From UBA4055 sp036721445 (lineage in GTDB: Bacteria > UBA4055), in NCBI GenBank assembly GCA_036721445.1, contig DAIMKZ010000026.1, positions 1 through 25,872 on the forward strand: a stretch of DNA of 25,872 bases. The letters are read 5' to 3'. How positions within the stretch are numbered: the stretch's first letter is position 1; every line of letters begins with the position of its first letter. A program made the position numbers and the translations under genes. The notes under the pieces were generated by a model. That model was not told the origin of the DNA. It was given only the letters and a program-made list of their open reading frames with translations, and made no database searches. Shown here piece by piece: positions 1 to 6,878 of this stretch.

Positions 1-1643
1 TATTCTTCGAAAATAATTTCCTGAGGAAGAGTGGTAGTCCCCTGAAGTGTATCAACAAGGGTCTGGATCCTCACAACTCCTCCGTCGAATTTACCCGGCA
101 GAGTTCTCAGTCTCTGGAAACTTATATCTGCATTATAAGAAGCTTTGAAATAAACCTCGGAGTTGGAAGGAAGATAAAGTTCGATCCATTCCGCCTTAAT
201 AGCCTTACCCTGAAAGTCAATCACAAGCGCTTCACCTGCCGGTACATTAACACTTGTGTTAACATCCAGTGCCAGTACTGTCTGGAAAGTTCTAACAGAT
301 TCCATCGTGTTACCGTATGCTCCCATATCGACCCGGATGCTGTTCAGCTCGGTACAAGGTTCTGCAGGGTCACCCGCGTTCGCGCAGGGAGAATGTACAG
401 AAAGGTGGAAATCGTACCTGTCTATGTCCATCATATATTCTTCTTCTGAATTCAGCGGAGGCCTTACGAAAAGCGGAGGTGCGCTTATATTAGGTTGTTC
501 CGCGAAAAAACCTCCGATATCGCAATAGCGGAAAATCGAATCTATCTGAGGGATGGGACTCCCTTCCAAAAAGAAATTGCTTTCGCCGATATAGTCTGTG
601 TTTTGCCAGAGAATAGAGTTCCTGATCTGCGGGAAATTGCCGATAGGACCCTTGAGGTATATACCTGAAGTATAATCTTGTTTGACTTCTTTGGATGGCT
701 TGATGGAATTGAACGCGATGGTCGCATTTGTAAAATTTAAGTTTTGAGGGTTCTGTGTAAGACCCATATCGATATAAACACCCGACTGGTCATATCCGTT
801 GTTCTTGAATATCAGAAGGTTTGAGAACTTTTGAGCGAGGATATTGCCTGGCATCGTTTCCATAAATTTCATATAGATCGCGCTACCCCAGGATGAGCTG
901 TTGTTGAATATTCGTGATTTCGAGAATTCCATATCTATGTGACCTCGGTTATCGTAGTAAATAGCTCCTCCGTCTCCCGAATTATTTTCAAACATCGCGC
1001 ATTTTATTATGTTTAGATCCATAATCACTGATGACTGCGTGTCCTGTATAAAAATCGCGCCTCCTCTGGTCCATGCATCGTTGTGCTCGAAGCTGCATCC
1101 TGTTATATTTACCTGGCTTGAAACAGGTGAATTGTTCTCGATAAAAATAGCTCCGCCGTCAGGCGCACCGTTCATATAGAAGTAAGAATCTGAGACCGTA
1201 GTGTTTCCGCTTATGATCTTTATAGCTCCACCTGTCTGACTCTGATTACCTAAGAACCGGCAGTTGAATACGGTTACCAAAGATTGATTAAATGTAAGAC
1301 CGCCTCTTCCGGTTTCCCACGGAACATCAATATCTTTGAAAATAGTGTAATTGAACTGGTTGTTGCCGGAGACCGAGTTGATATCAATTCCACCCCAGTA
1401 GCTTTCGACTGACGGGATCATATGAACAGGCTCAAATTCTGTCCCCATTGACTGAATTTGTCCGTAGACTGTGATCCTGACACCGTCATCGAACCTGACG
1501 ATCGTTCCGGCCTCGATTATAAGCTGATCAGTTGAGCTGACGGTGAAGTCGGAATTGACTACTTTATCGCCGCTCCAAACAATAGTCGCGGAGAACGACA
1601 CTGCCATCAGAGACAGTAGAGCAGCCGTTAGTATTTTTTTCAT
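1..1643 (-). CDS. Secreted right-handed beta-helix repeat protein (C-terminus beyond left edge)
   Basis: Partial gene: 547 codons are open from the ATG at 1643 to the window edge with no stop. The start follows a strong ribosome site (GGGGAG) in the 18-base gap after the upstream paralogue, so the two genes are probably co-transcribed. The protein begins with a signal peptide (MKKILTAALLSLMAVSFSA), then a 'VWSG' motif and many short degenerate repeats rich in N, G and hydrophobic residues (for example 'GGAIFIENNS', 'GGAIYYDN'), typical of parallel beta-helix coils of the pectate-lyase/NosD type. Around residue 420 the helix closes with 'SPCANAGDP', then 'DMGAYG'. A non-repetitive module follows (about 450-547) that is also present in the neighbouring protein. 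I see no catalytic signature, so a secreted or surface structural/adhesive or carbohydrate-related role is only a guess. Confidence 0.85.
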   Translation of the reverse strand, partial: MKKILTAALLSLMAVSFSATIVWSGDKVVNSDFTVSSTDQLIIEAGTIVRFDDGVRITVYGQIQSMGTEFEPVHMIPSVESYWGGIDINSVSGNNQFNYTIFKDIDVPWETGRGGLTFNQSLVTVFNCRFLGNQSQTGGAIKIISGNTTVSDSYFYMNGAPDGGAIFIENNSPVSSQVNITGCSFEHNDAWTRGGAIFIQDTQSSVIMDLNIIKCAMFENNSGDGGAIYYDNRGHIDMEFSKSRIFNNSSSWGSAIYMKFMETMPGNILAQKFSNLLIFKNNGYDQSGVYIDMGLTQNPQNLNFTNATIAFNSIKPSKEVKQDYTSGIYLKGPIGNFPQIRNSILWQNTDYIGESNFFLEGSPIPQIDSIFRYCDIGGFFAEQPNISAPPLFVRPPLNSEEEYMMDIDRYDFHLSVHSPCANAGDPAEPCTELNSIRVDMGAYGNTMESVRTFQTVLALDVNTSVNVPAGEALVIDFQGKAIKAEWIELYLPSNSEVYFKASYNADISFQRLRTLPGKFDGGVVRIQTLVDTLQGTTTLPQEIIFEE

Positions 1644-1661
1644 AACTCACTCCCCAGTTTG

Positions 1662-4600
1662 TTATTTTAAACTTTCTTTTTTCTGTATACTTATTTTTCT
1701 GTCAGCAGCGGCGGCAGTCTTTACCTCTTTTGCTATGTCATCTTCGATTTCTGACCCGGGTTTGACCCCGTCTCTCGATGCCGTCACGCGGTAAAAATAT
1801 TTTGCGGAGGCAGTTGAAGATGACCAGTATGTGCCGGCGGTGCTCTTTATGTACGAGAAAGTCCCGTAAGGATCATTCGATCCGTATATTTTATATGAAA
1901 CCGCGTCAGGTACGGAAGACCATGAGATGGTCAGGGTAGTGCTGTTAGCTGAAATAGTAATATTCTGGGGAGCATAGAAAGAAGATTCCTGATAAAATTC
2001 CACCGCTCCGATATCAGGCGCTTGTCCATAGAAAGTATCGCCGTAAATGTGATAGTCAGGTTCAAACCGCCCTGCGTCTATACATTTAGACTCGCCCCAG
2101 AGATAAAAATCGTTGACTTTTGAGGACTGGAATTGAGGATTATCATAAATATTGTACTCATCGTCCGCGATCGCAGACCAGTCAATTTCGCCTGTAATAT
2201 CGTTGTTATATAAGAGTATGTTTTGATCAGTTCCCGTAATATAAGTGGAAACCGCGGGTCCGTAGAAGATGTTATTGTATAATTTAATATCTGTTGAGGA
2301 GCCGTAATCTGCAAATCCGATGTCGGAATTATATACTGTATTATTAATAAATATCGGATAGGACGAAAGGTTCTGTGTAAAGAATCCGAACCTGTCATGG
2401 TCAGCGGTTCCGTAGCTACCGAATCTTATAATATTGTAATAGCAGTTTATTGGTGAATCATGCACTTCAATACCGCTGATCGCGGTTGTAAGCGCGTCAT
2501 CGCAGTATATTTTATTGTGATCGACCTCGTAATTCGCCCCGCCGAAAATGTATATCGCTTTCTTATTCGTTCCCGCTTTATTTGAAGCAGAACCGTCAAA
2601 ACTGACCGTATTATTCGTGATCCTGCCTGACGAAGCATAAGAGGCTTCGATACCTTCATTCGGATTAACAACAGTATTGTTCTCAACATCAGCCTTACTG
2701 CTTTCAACGACAATTCCTTTTGCTTTTGTTTCCTTATTAGACGCTGAAGCGTCGAAACTGATAGTGTTGTTCGCGATCCTGCCCGTTCTTATCGCGGCTT
2801 TTGTTTCTTTGGAGAGGGGTCCGTAATATATCCCGATCCCGAAATTATCTACAGTATTGTTTTCAACAAAAGCTTCCGGAGTATCAAGGTTGATGCCTGT
2901 CAGAGTAGCATTGTATTCGTCGATGTATATATGAGAGTCAATCAGAGTGGATTTAAAATCCGATGATACTGCCGAGACGGCCATATTGTTGAACTGTGCA
3001 CCCGTACAATTCATGTCAATAACATTAATTATGTTATAAGAGAGCTCTGGCTGCTGTTCAGTTGTCATCCTCTGTATCTTTGTTGTATAGAGGTCGCCGA
3101 TCTTTCTGCCTTGAGTGTGAAGCATGTTTATGTAAATGTTCGGATCATAGGATGAAGGTGATATCTTTAAAAATATCTGTCCGCCGTCTTCTACAGTTAA
3201 TTTATCAATGACTATCTGTTTAGAATTTTCGCTGCAGTCGAGCTTGAAAGTTCTTCCCTGCGGTACTGTAACGCTAATGTTATTTTCGTACGGAATTGTA
3301 GTGTATTCGGATGTTGTATATTCATTGGTAAGACCGTAAGCGCCGATATTCGCAGGGCTGTCGTCCGGTTCCTTACCGCTTTCAGGGTCTCCGGCATCTA
3401 CACATGGAGACTCCAGCGACAGATGGTAATCACCTCTCAAGTAATTTTCGTAAGGTTCCGCGCCGTAATATGCTGTTTCTCTGTAGAAAAGTGAAGGATA
3501 TGAAATGTTGCCCCTGCCTTCTATGTAGTCGGTAGTGTTTGAGTAAGTGACATAAGCTCCGGGATAAACGCTCGGTGAGGAATTGAAGTCGTCGGATTTG
3601 CCGCTCATGTAGTTCCCCCACACTATCGAGTTCACGACTTTTATATAATTTCCTAGATCGCTGCTGAATTTGATGAAATATCCCCCGGAGCCGATCTCCG
3701 GATCTAGGTTAAGATTGTTTATTATGTTGTTGTTTACGAAAAGAACTTCTTCCGGATTGCGCACATAATCCATGTCAATGAACACTCCGCCTGAATAAGT
3801 GACCGAAGTGTTGTTGGAAACGATGTTGTTCTTATAGTTATGCGGATAAGTTCCGTCTGATTTGAAGATCACCGCAAGTCCGCCTCCGACGCCTGCTTTA
3901 TTGTACATGATCTTGTTGCCTATTACATCAACGGCGTATTTTGACTGAGTTCTTATCTGTATTCCTCCGCCTATTCCTCCCGCGGCTTTTCCTGCGAGGC
4001 AGTTATTCGCGATAACATCATTCTCCTGAATAAGCGTGTATGAGCCGATCTGGTTTTGTTCAACGACTAGGATCCCTCCCGATGTCATATCAAAATCCTC
4101 AACATTCCCGGATTCATTTCCCGAGATCAGGTTTTTAATTATTTTTGTTTCGGCCAGGCCCGTGTCTCTTTCATGGCAGATATACACAGCAGATCCGAAT
4201 AAAGAGACTTTATTGTTCAGTATTTTGTTCTTGAATAAGTAAAGATAACTGTCTGCGGACTGAACTGCTGACCCGTAAGGGGCTTCATTGTTCTGTAGCA
4301 CCGAATTAGTGATCTTGACTAATGAGTTACTTACGAAAATACTACCGAGTTCCTGAGTCCTGTAAATGTTCTCGATGATGCAGTGATCCAGAATCGAAGT
4401 ATCCTGACGTGCATTATAGAATTCGATCCCGCCCCAGTTGTCGTTGCCGGATACCTCCGGTTCATAAGATGTAAATCTTATTTTTTCATATTCGCTGCCT
4501 GATGCATTGATTACTCCGTCTTCAACAATAATTCTGCAGCCTTTAGAAACTCGGATCACAGTTCCGGGAAGTATATCGAGTCTGTCTCCGGATCCGATCA

Positions 4601-4706
4601 CATAGTCGTCAGTCAGATCTACATAGCCGCTCCATACATCTGCGGAATAAAGACAGGTAGTCAACGTTACCGTCAGAACCAGGATCATTTTTAATATATC
4701 TTTCAT
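1662..4706 (-). CDS. Large secreted beta-helix protein with C-terminal FN3 domain
   Basis: A 1014-residue protein starting at an ATG 5 bases after a GAGGAG ribosome site. It has a signal peptide (hydrophobic stretch at about 5-20), then 'VWSG' as in the adjacent paralogue, a first beta-helix block closed by 'SPCVDAGDP' (about 433) and 'NIGAYG', a middle module shared with the neighbour (about 465-560), a second beta-helix block closed by 'SKCIDAG' (about 875) and 'DIGAVEF', and one fibronectin type III domain (about 909-980, with 'SWSSVPDAVSYKIYG' and 'FYRVTAS'). The C-terminal tail is short, charged and lysine-rich; I do not see a recognised type IX sorting domain or LPXTG signal. The protein is probably exported to the periplasm or cell surface. 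Its substrate or ligand is unknown. It is likely the first gene of a two-gene unit driven from the region upstream, which holds a CRP-type palindrome. Confidence 0.88.
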   Translation of the reverse strand: MKDILKMILVLTVTLTTCLYSADVWSGYVDLTDDYVIGSGDRLDILPGTVIRVSKGCRIIVEDGVINASGSEYEKIRFTSYEPEVSGNDNWGGIEFYNARQDTSILDHCIIENIYRTQELGSIFVSNSLVKITNSVLQNNEAPYGSAVQSADSYLYLFKNKILNNKVSLFGSAVYICHERDTGLAETKIIKNLISGNESGNVEDFDMTSGGILVVEQNQIGSYTLIQENDVIANNCLAGKAAGGIGGGIQIRTQSKYAVDVIGNKIMYNKAGVGGGLAVIFKSDGTYPHNYKNNIVSNNTSVTYSGGVFIDMDYVRNPEEVLFVNNNIINNLNLDPEIGSGGYFIKFSSDLGNYIKVVNSIVWGNYMSGKSDDFNSSPSVYPGAYVTYSNTTDYIEGRGNISYPSLFYRETAYYGAEPYENYLRGDYHLSLESPCVDAGDPESGKEPDDSPANIGAYGLTNEYTTSEYTTIPYENNISVTVPQGRTFKLDCSENSKQIVIDKLTVEDGGQIFLKISPSSYDPNIYINMLHTQGRKIGDLYTTKIQRMTTEQQPELSYNIINVIDMNCTGAQFNNMAVSAVSSDFKSTLIDSHIYIDEYNATLTGINLDTPEAFVENNTVDNFGIGIYYGPLSKETKAAIRTGRIANNTISFDASASNKETKAKGIVVESSKADVENNTVVNPNEGIEASYASSGRITNNTVSFDGSASNKAGTNKKAIYIFGGANYEVDHNKIYCDDALTTAISGIEVHDSPINCYYNIIRFGSYGTADHDRFGFFTQNLSSYPIFINNTVYNSDIGFADYGSSTDIKLYNNIFYGPAVSTYITGTDQNILLYNNDITGEIDWSAIADDEYNIYDNPQFQSSKVNDFYLWGESKCIDAGRFEPDYHIYGDTFYGQAPDIGAVEFYQESSFYAPQNITISANSTTLTISWSSVPDAVSYKIYGSNDPYGTFSYIKSTAGTYWSSSTASAKYFYRVTASRDGVKPGSEIEDDIAKEVKTAAAADRKISIQKKESLK
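2577..2783 (-). repeat. Two imperfect 51-bp repeats inside the beta-helix gene
   Basis: The copies at 2733-2783 and 2577-2627 encode GRIANNTISFDASASNK and GRITNNTVSFDGSASNK (14 of 17 residues identical). They are 156 bases (52 codons) apart from start to start. They look like a recent internal duplication of beta-helix coils and are clearer than the other, degenerate coils of this protein. Confidence 0.7.
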
Positions 4707-4733
4707 AATAACTCCTCTTCAACAATTACGATC

Positions 4734-4739
4734 AATTTA
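4734..4739 (-). promoter_or_regulatory. Possible -10 element for the beta-helix genes
   Basis: On the minus strand this reads TAAATT, matching four of six bases of the sigma-70 -10 consensus. If it is used, transcription would start near 4727, about 20 bases before the ATG, and the CRP-type palindrome would be centred at -41.5, the classic class II activator position. There is no good -35, as expected for an activator-dependent promoter. An alternative -10 (TATTCT, 4744-4749) would put the palindrome near -31.5. Inference only. Confidence 0.35.
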
Positions 4740-4760
4740 AGGGAGAATACACATTACTGC

Positions 4761-4776
4761 TGTGATTCGTGTCACA
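4761..4776. promoter_or_regulatory. CRP-type operator (TGTGA-N6-TCACA)
   Basis: The sequence TGTGATTCGTGTCACA has both half sites exactly as in the Escherichia coli CRP consensus, with the standard 6-base spacer. With equal base frequencies about 0.02 exact matches would be expected by chance in a window of this size, and this one lies in one of the few intergenic regions, between divergent genes. The binding protein could be the Crp/Fnr-family regulator encoded at 8707-9402, but that link is inferred. Confidence 0.6.
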
Positions 4777-4857
4777 CATTGTCTGTAATTAAAATAATAA
4801 ATAACTCTGTTAAAAGCAAAGAAAATTAATGCCTTGAAAACTGATTTAATATCCGTC

Positions 4858-4886
4858 TTGATTATTGCTGTCGAATATCATATCTT
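4858..4886 (+). promoter_or_regulatory. Candidate sigma-70 promoter for gltX operon
   Basis: TTGATT (4858-4863) and TATCTT (4881-4886) are separated by exactly 17 bases. Transcription would begin near 4893, giving a short leader to the ATG at 4921. This agrees with choosing 4921 rather than the earlier in-frame TTG (4834) or ATG (4894) as start codon. The -10 match is only moderate. Confidence 0.4.
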
Positions 4887-4920
4887 TAGGCGCATGAAAA
4901 ATGAAAATTCAGGAAAAGTA

Positions 4921-6360
4921 ATGGTAAGAACAAGATTTGCACCCAGCCCTACGGGCTATATGCACATAGGAAATTTACGGACAGCCCTTTACGCCTATCT
5001 CACAGCAAAAAGAGACGGTGGAAAATTCATCTTAAGGATCGAGGATACAGACAGCAAGAGGACTGTTGAGGATTCGGTGGAAGTCATATTCTCAAGTCTG
5101 AAACTCGCCGGTATTGAATATGACGAAGGGCCGGTCGCCGGAGGGGATTACGGACCGTATGTTCAGAGTGAAAGGCGCGAAATATATGCAAAATACATAA
5201 ATGAACTTTTGGATTCCGGAAAAGCTTTCAGGTGTTTCTGCACAAAAGAGGAACTGGAAAAGGAAAAAGAAGAATTTTCAAAGCGGTTTCCGGACAGGCC
5301 TTTCAGGGATAAATGCAGAGATCTGACCAATGAGGAAGTCAAAAATAATCTTTCAGCCGGAATTCCATTCGTAGTAAGACAAAGAATACCTGAAACAGGG
5401 AGCACTACTTTTCATGATATGGTTTTCGGTTCTATAACCGTAGAAAATAACACTCTCGACGAGCAGGTGTTGCTTAAAGCTGACGGACTGCCGACCTACA
5501 ACTTCGCCAATGTGGTCGACGATCATCTTATGGAGATCACGCATGTTATCAGAGGATATGAGTATCTTTCTTCTGCGCCGAAGTATGATCTGTTATACGA
5601 AAGTTTCGGATGGAATATACCTCAATACATACACCTGCCGCATATTCTAAGGGAGGACGGAAAGAAATTAAGTAAAAGGGAAGGAGACGCTTCATTCCAG
5701 GACCTTATCGATATGGGGTATCTGCCTGCAGCCGTCATCAATTACATAGCTATGCTGGGCTGGAATCCGGGAACCGAGGAGGAATTCTTCACCCTTGACG
5801 ATCTTGTTCAGAAATTCACACCCGAAAGGATCAATAAATCAAATGCGATCTTTACATATTCAAAGCTCACATGGCTCAATAATCTGCATATCAAAGCTAT
5901 GCCGTTCGACGAATTTCACAAAAAAGCCGAAGAGTATTACAGCGACGGCCTGAAAGCTGAAGTTGATACGCAAATGGTAAGCAGACTGATCCAGGAGAGG
6001 CTTGAAACTTTCAGACAGATACCTGAAAAAACAGAATTTTTCGTAAAAGTTCCGGCTTACGACAAAGAGCTTTATACCCATAAAAAAATGAAGTCAGATC
6101 CGGATTCGGCAAAAACAATGCTTGAAAAAATGATCCCTCATTTCGAGGAAGTTCAGAACTGGAACAACGAGACGGTGTTCGGCGCGCTTCAGGAACTTAT
6201 TCAAGCCGAAGGATGTAAAGCCGGAACAGTACTCTGGCCGGCAAGGATCGCTCTGTCAGGAGTTAGCGCTACGCCGGGCGGGGCTAGCGAAATAGCTCAT
6301 GTCATAGGTAAGGAAGAAACACTTAAGAGAATAAAAGAAGCTGTTGAATTTTTAAAATAA
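4921..6360 (+). CDS. gltX: Glutamyl-tRNA synthetase
   Basis: Charges tRNA-Glu (and possibly tRNA-Gln, if the organism uses an amidotransferase) with glutamate in the cytoplasm. The 479-residue protein has the class I signature 'HIGN' at residues 15-18 within 'TRFAPSPTGYMHIG', the KMSKS-type loop 'KLSKR' at 249-253, and the usual C-terminal anticodon-binding region ending 'GVSATPGGASEIAHVIGKEE'. C105, C107 and C132 lie where the bacterial enzyme's zinc site is found, but the fourth ligand is not obvious. I chose the ATG at 4921 because AGGA (4911-4914) sits 6 bases upstream and the protein then begins directly with the conserved 'VRTRFAPSPTG'. A TTG at 4834 and an ATG at 4894 are in frame but would add 29 or 9 non-conserved residues. 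It is first in a long plus-strand gene run. Confidence 0.97.
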   Translation: MVRTRFAPSPTGYMHIGNLRTALYAYLTAKRDGGKFILRIEDTDSKRTVEDSVEVIFSSLKLAGIEYDEGPVAGGDYGPYVQSERREIYAKYINELLDSGKAFRCFCTKEELEKEKEEFSKRFPDRPFRDKCRDLTNEEVKNNLSAGIPFVVRQRIPETGSTTFHDMVFGSITVENNTLDEQVLLKADGLPTYNFANVVDDHLMEITHVIRGYEYLSSAPKYDLLYESFGWNIPQYIHLPHILREDGKKLSKREGDASFQDLIDMGYLPAAVINYIAMLGWNPGTEEEFFTLDDLVQKFTPERINKSNAIFTYSKLTWLNNLHIKAMPFDEFHKKAEEYYSDGLKAEVDTQMVSRLIQERLETFRQIPEKTEFFVKVPAYDKELYTHKKMKSDPDSAKTMLEKMIPHFEEVQNWNNETVFGALQELIQAEGCKAGTVLWPARIALSGVSATPGGASEIAHVIGKEETLKRIKEAVEFLK

Positions 6361-6375
6361 ACATCGGACTGCGCA

Positions 6376-6861
6376 ATGACAGAGAAAAAAAAATATATAA
6401 GGCCGACATGGGACGAGTATTTCATGGAGGTCATGAACGCCGTATCCAAGCGCGCCACCTGCGACAGGGGAAGGAGCGGATGCGTCATCGCCCGGAAAGG
6501 CCAGATACTGACAACAGGATATGTCGGCTCGCCGATAGGCCTCCCGCACTGCGACGATGCCGGGCACCAGTTCAAGAAAATGCTGCATGAGGACGGCAGC
6601 ATTTCCGAGCACTGTGTACGCACAGTGCACGCCGAACAGAACGCGATCTGCCAGGCTGCCAAACTCGGGATATCGATCGACGGAGCGACCCTCTACTGCA
6701 GGATGACTCCGTGCCGCACCTGCGCGATGCTTATAATAAACAGCGGTATAAAAAGGGTCGTCGTTGAGAGGAAATATCAGAGAGGTCAGGAGTCTGAAGA
6801 TATGTTCAGGCAGGCAGGCGTCGAACTCGTGATAATAAACAACGAAGTCCAGAAGTACTAG
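6376..6861 (+). CDS. dCMP deaminase (cytidine/deoxycytidylate deaminase family)
   Basis: A 161-residue enzyme of the dCMP deaminase/ComEB type, which converts dCMP to dUMP, the substrate for thymidylate synthesis. The zinc site is clear: 'HAE' at 85-87 (H ligand, E proton shuttle) and 'PCRTC' with C113 and C116. C29, C36 and H58 probably belong to the second, structural zinc site and nucleotide binding seen in this family. It lies 15 bases after gltX and 14 before dnaG; tmk, which acts further down the dTTP route, is in the same run. The central part (6421-6720) is about 60% GC by hand count (181/300), with codons such as CGC, GCC and GCG, unlike the 38-45% stretches counted in neighbours. 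This suggests acquisition or gene conversion from a GC-richer donor. The function call is firm; the origin is inferred. Confidence 0.93.
   Translation: MTEKKKYIRPTWDEYFMEVMNAVSKRATCDRGRSGCVIARKGQILTTGYVGSPIGLPHCDDAGHQFKKMLHEDGSISEHCVRTVHAEQNAICQAAKLGISIDGATLYCRMTPCRTCAMLIINSGIKRVVVERKYQRGQESEDMFRQAGVELVIINNEVQKY
6609..6628 (+). other. Perfect 8-bp hairpin inside the dCMP deaminase gene
   Basis: GCACTGTG and CACAGTGC flank a 4-base TACG loop. It lies exactly over the codons leading into the catalytic HAE motif. The stem would be stable in mRNA, but no U-tract follows, so it is not an intrinsic terminator. It may be a by-product of the GC-rich coding. Confidence 0.4.
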
Positions 6862-6863
6862 TT

Positions 6864-6878
6864 AAAGGACACTTATTG
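6864..6878 (+). promoter_or_regulatory. Ribosome site deciding a TTG start for dnaG
   Basis: AAAGGA at 6864-6869 lies 6 bases before TTG at 6876. No ATG occurs near the conserved N-terminal sequence 'IPKDQIEKLQNSVNIVDVI', so dnaG very likely begins at this rare codon, which would keep its translation low. Confidence 0.7.

Noticed and set aside
247..262. Palindrome TTAACAC-TT-GTGTTAA
   Set aside because: It lies within the beta-helix coding region and encodes ordinary sequence (DVNTSVNV); no promoter or gene boundary is near.
1..1643. Short plus-strand open frames (for example 256-528) at the left edge
   Set aside because: The minus-strand frame is open throughout with signal peptide, ribosome site and beta-helix repeats, so these are shadows.
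4707..4920. Riboswitch or T-box upstream of gltX
   Set aside because: The predicted leader is under 30 bases and I see no stem-loop series or anti-terminator; only promoter elements and the CRP-type site.
6297..6662. 121-residue open frame antisense to the dCMP deaminase gene
   Set aside because: Open only because the GC-rich coding sequence lacks stops on the other strand; no ribosome site or recognisable protein.
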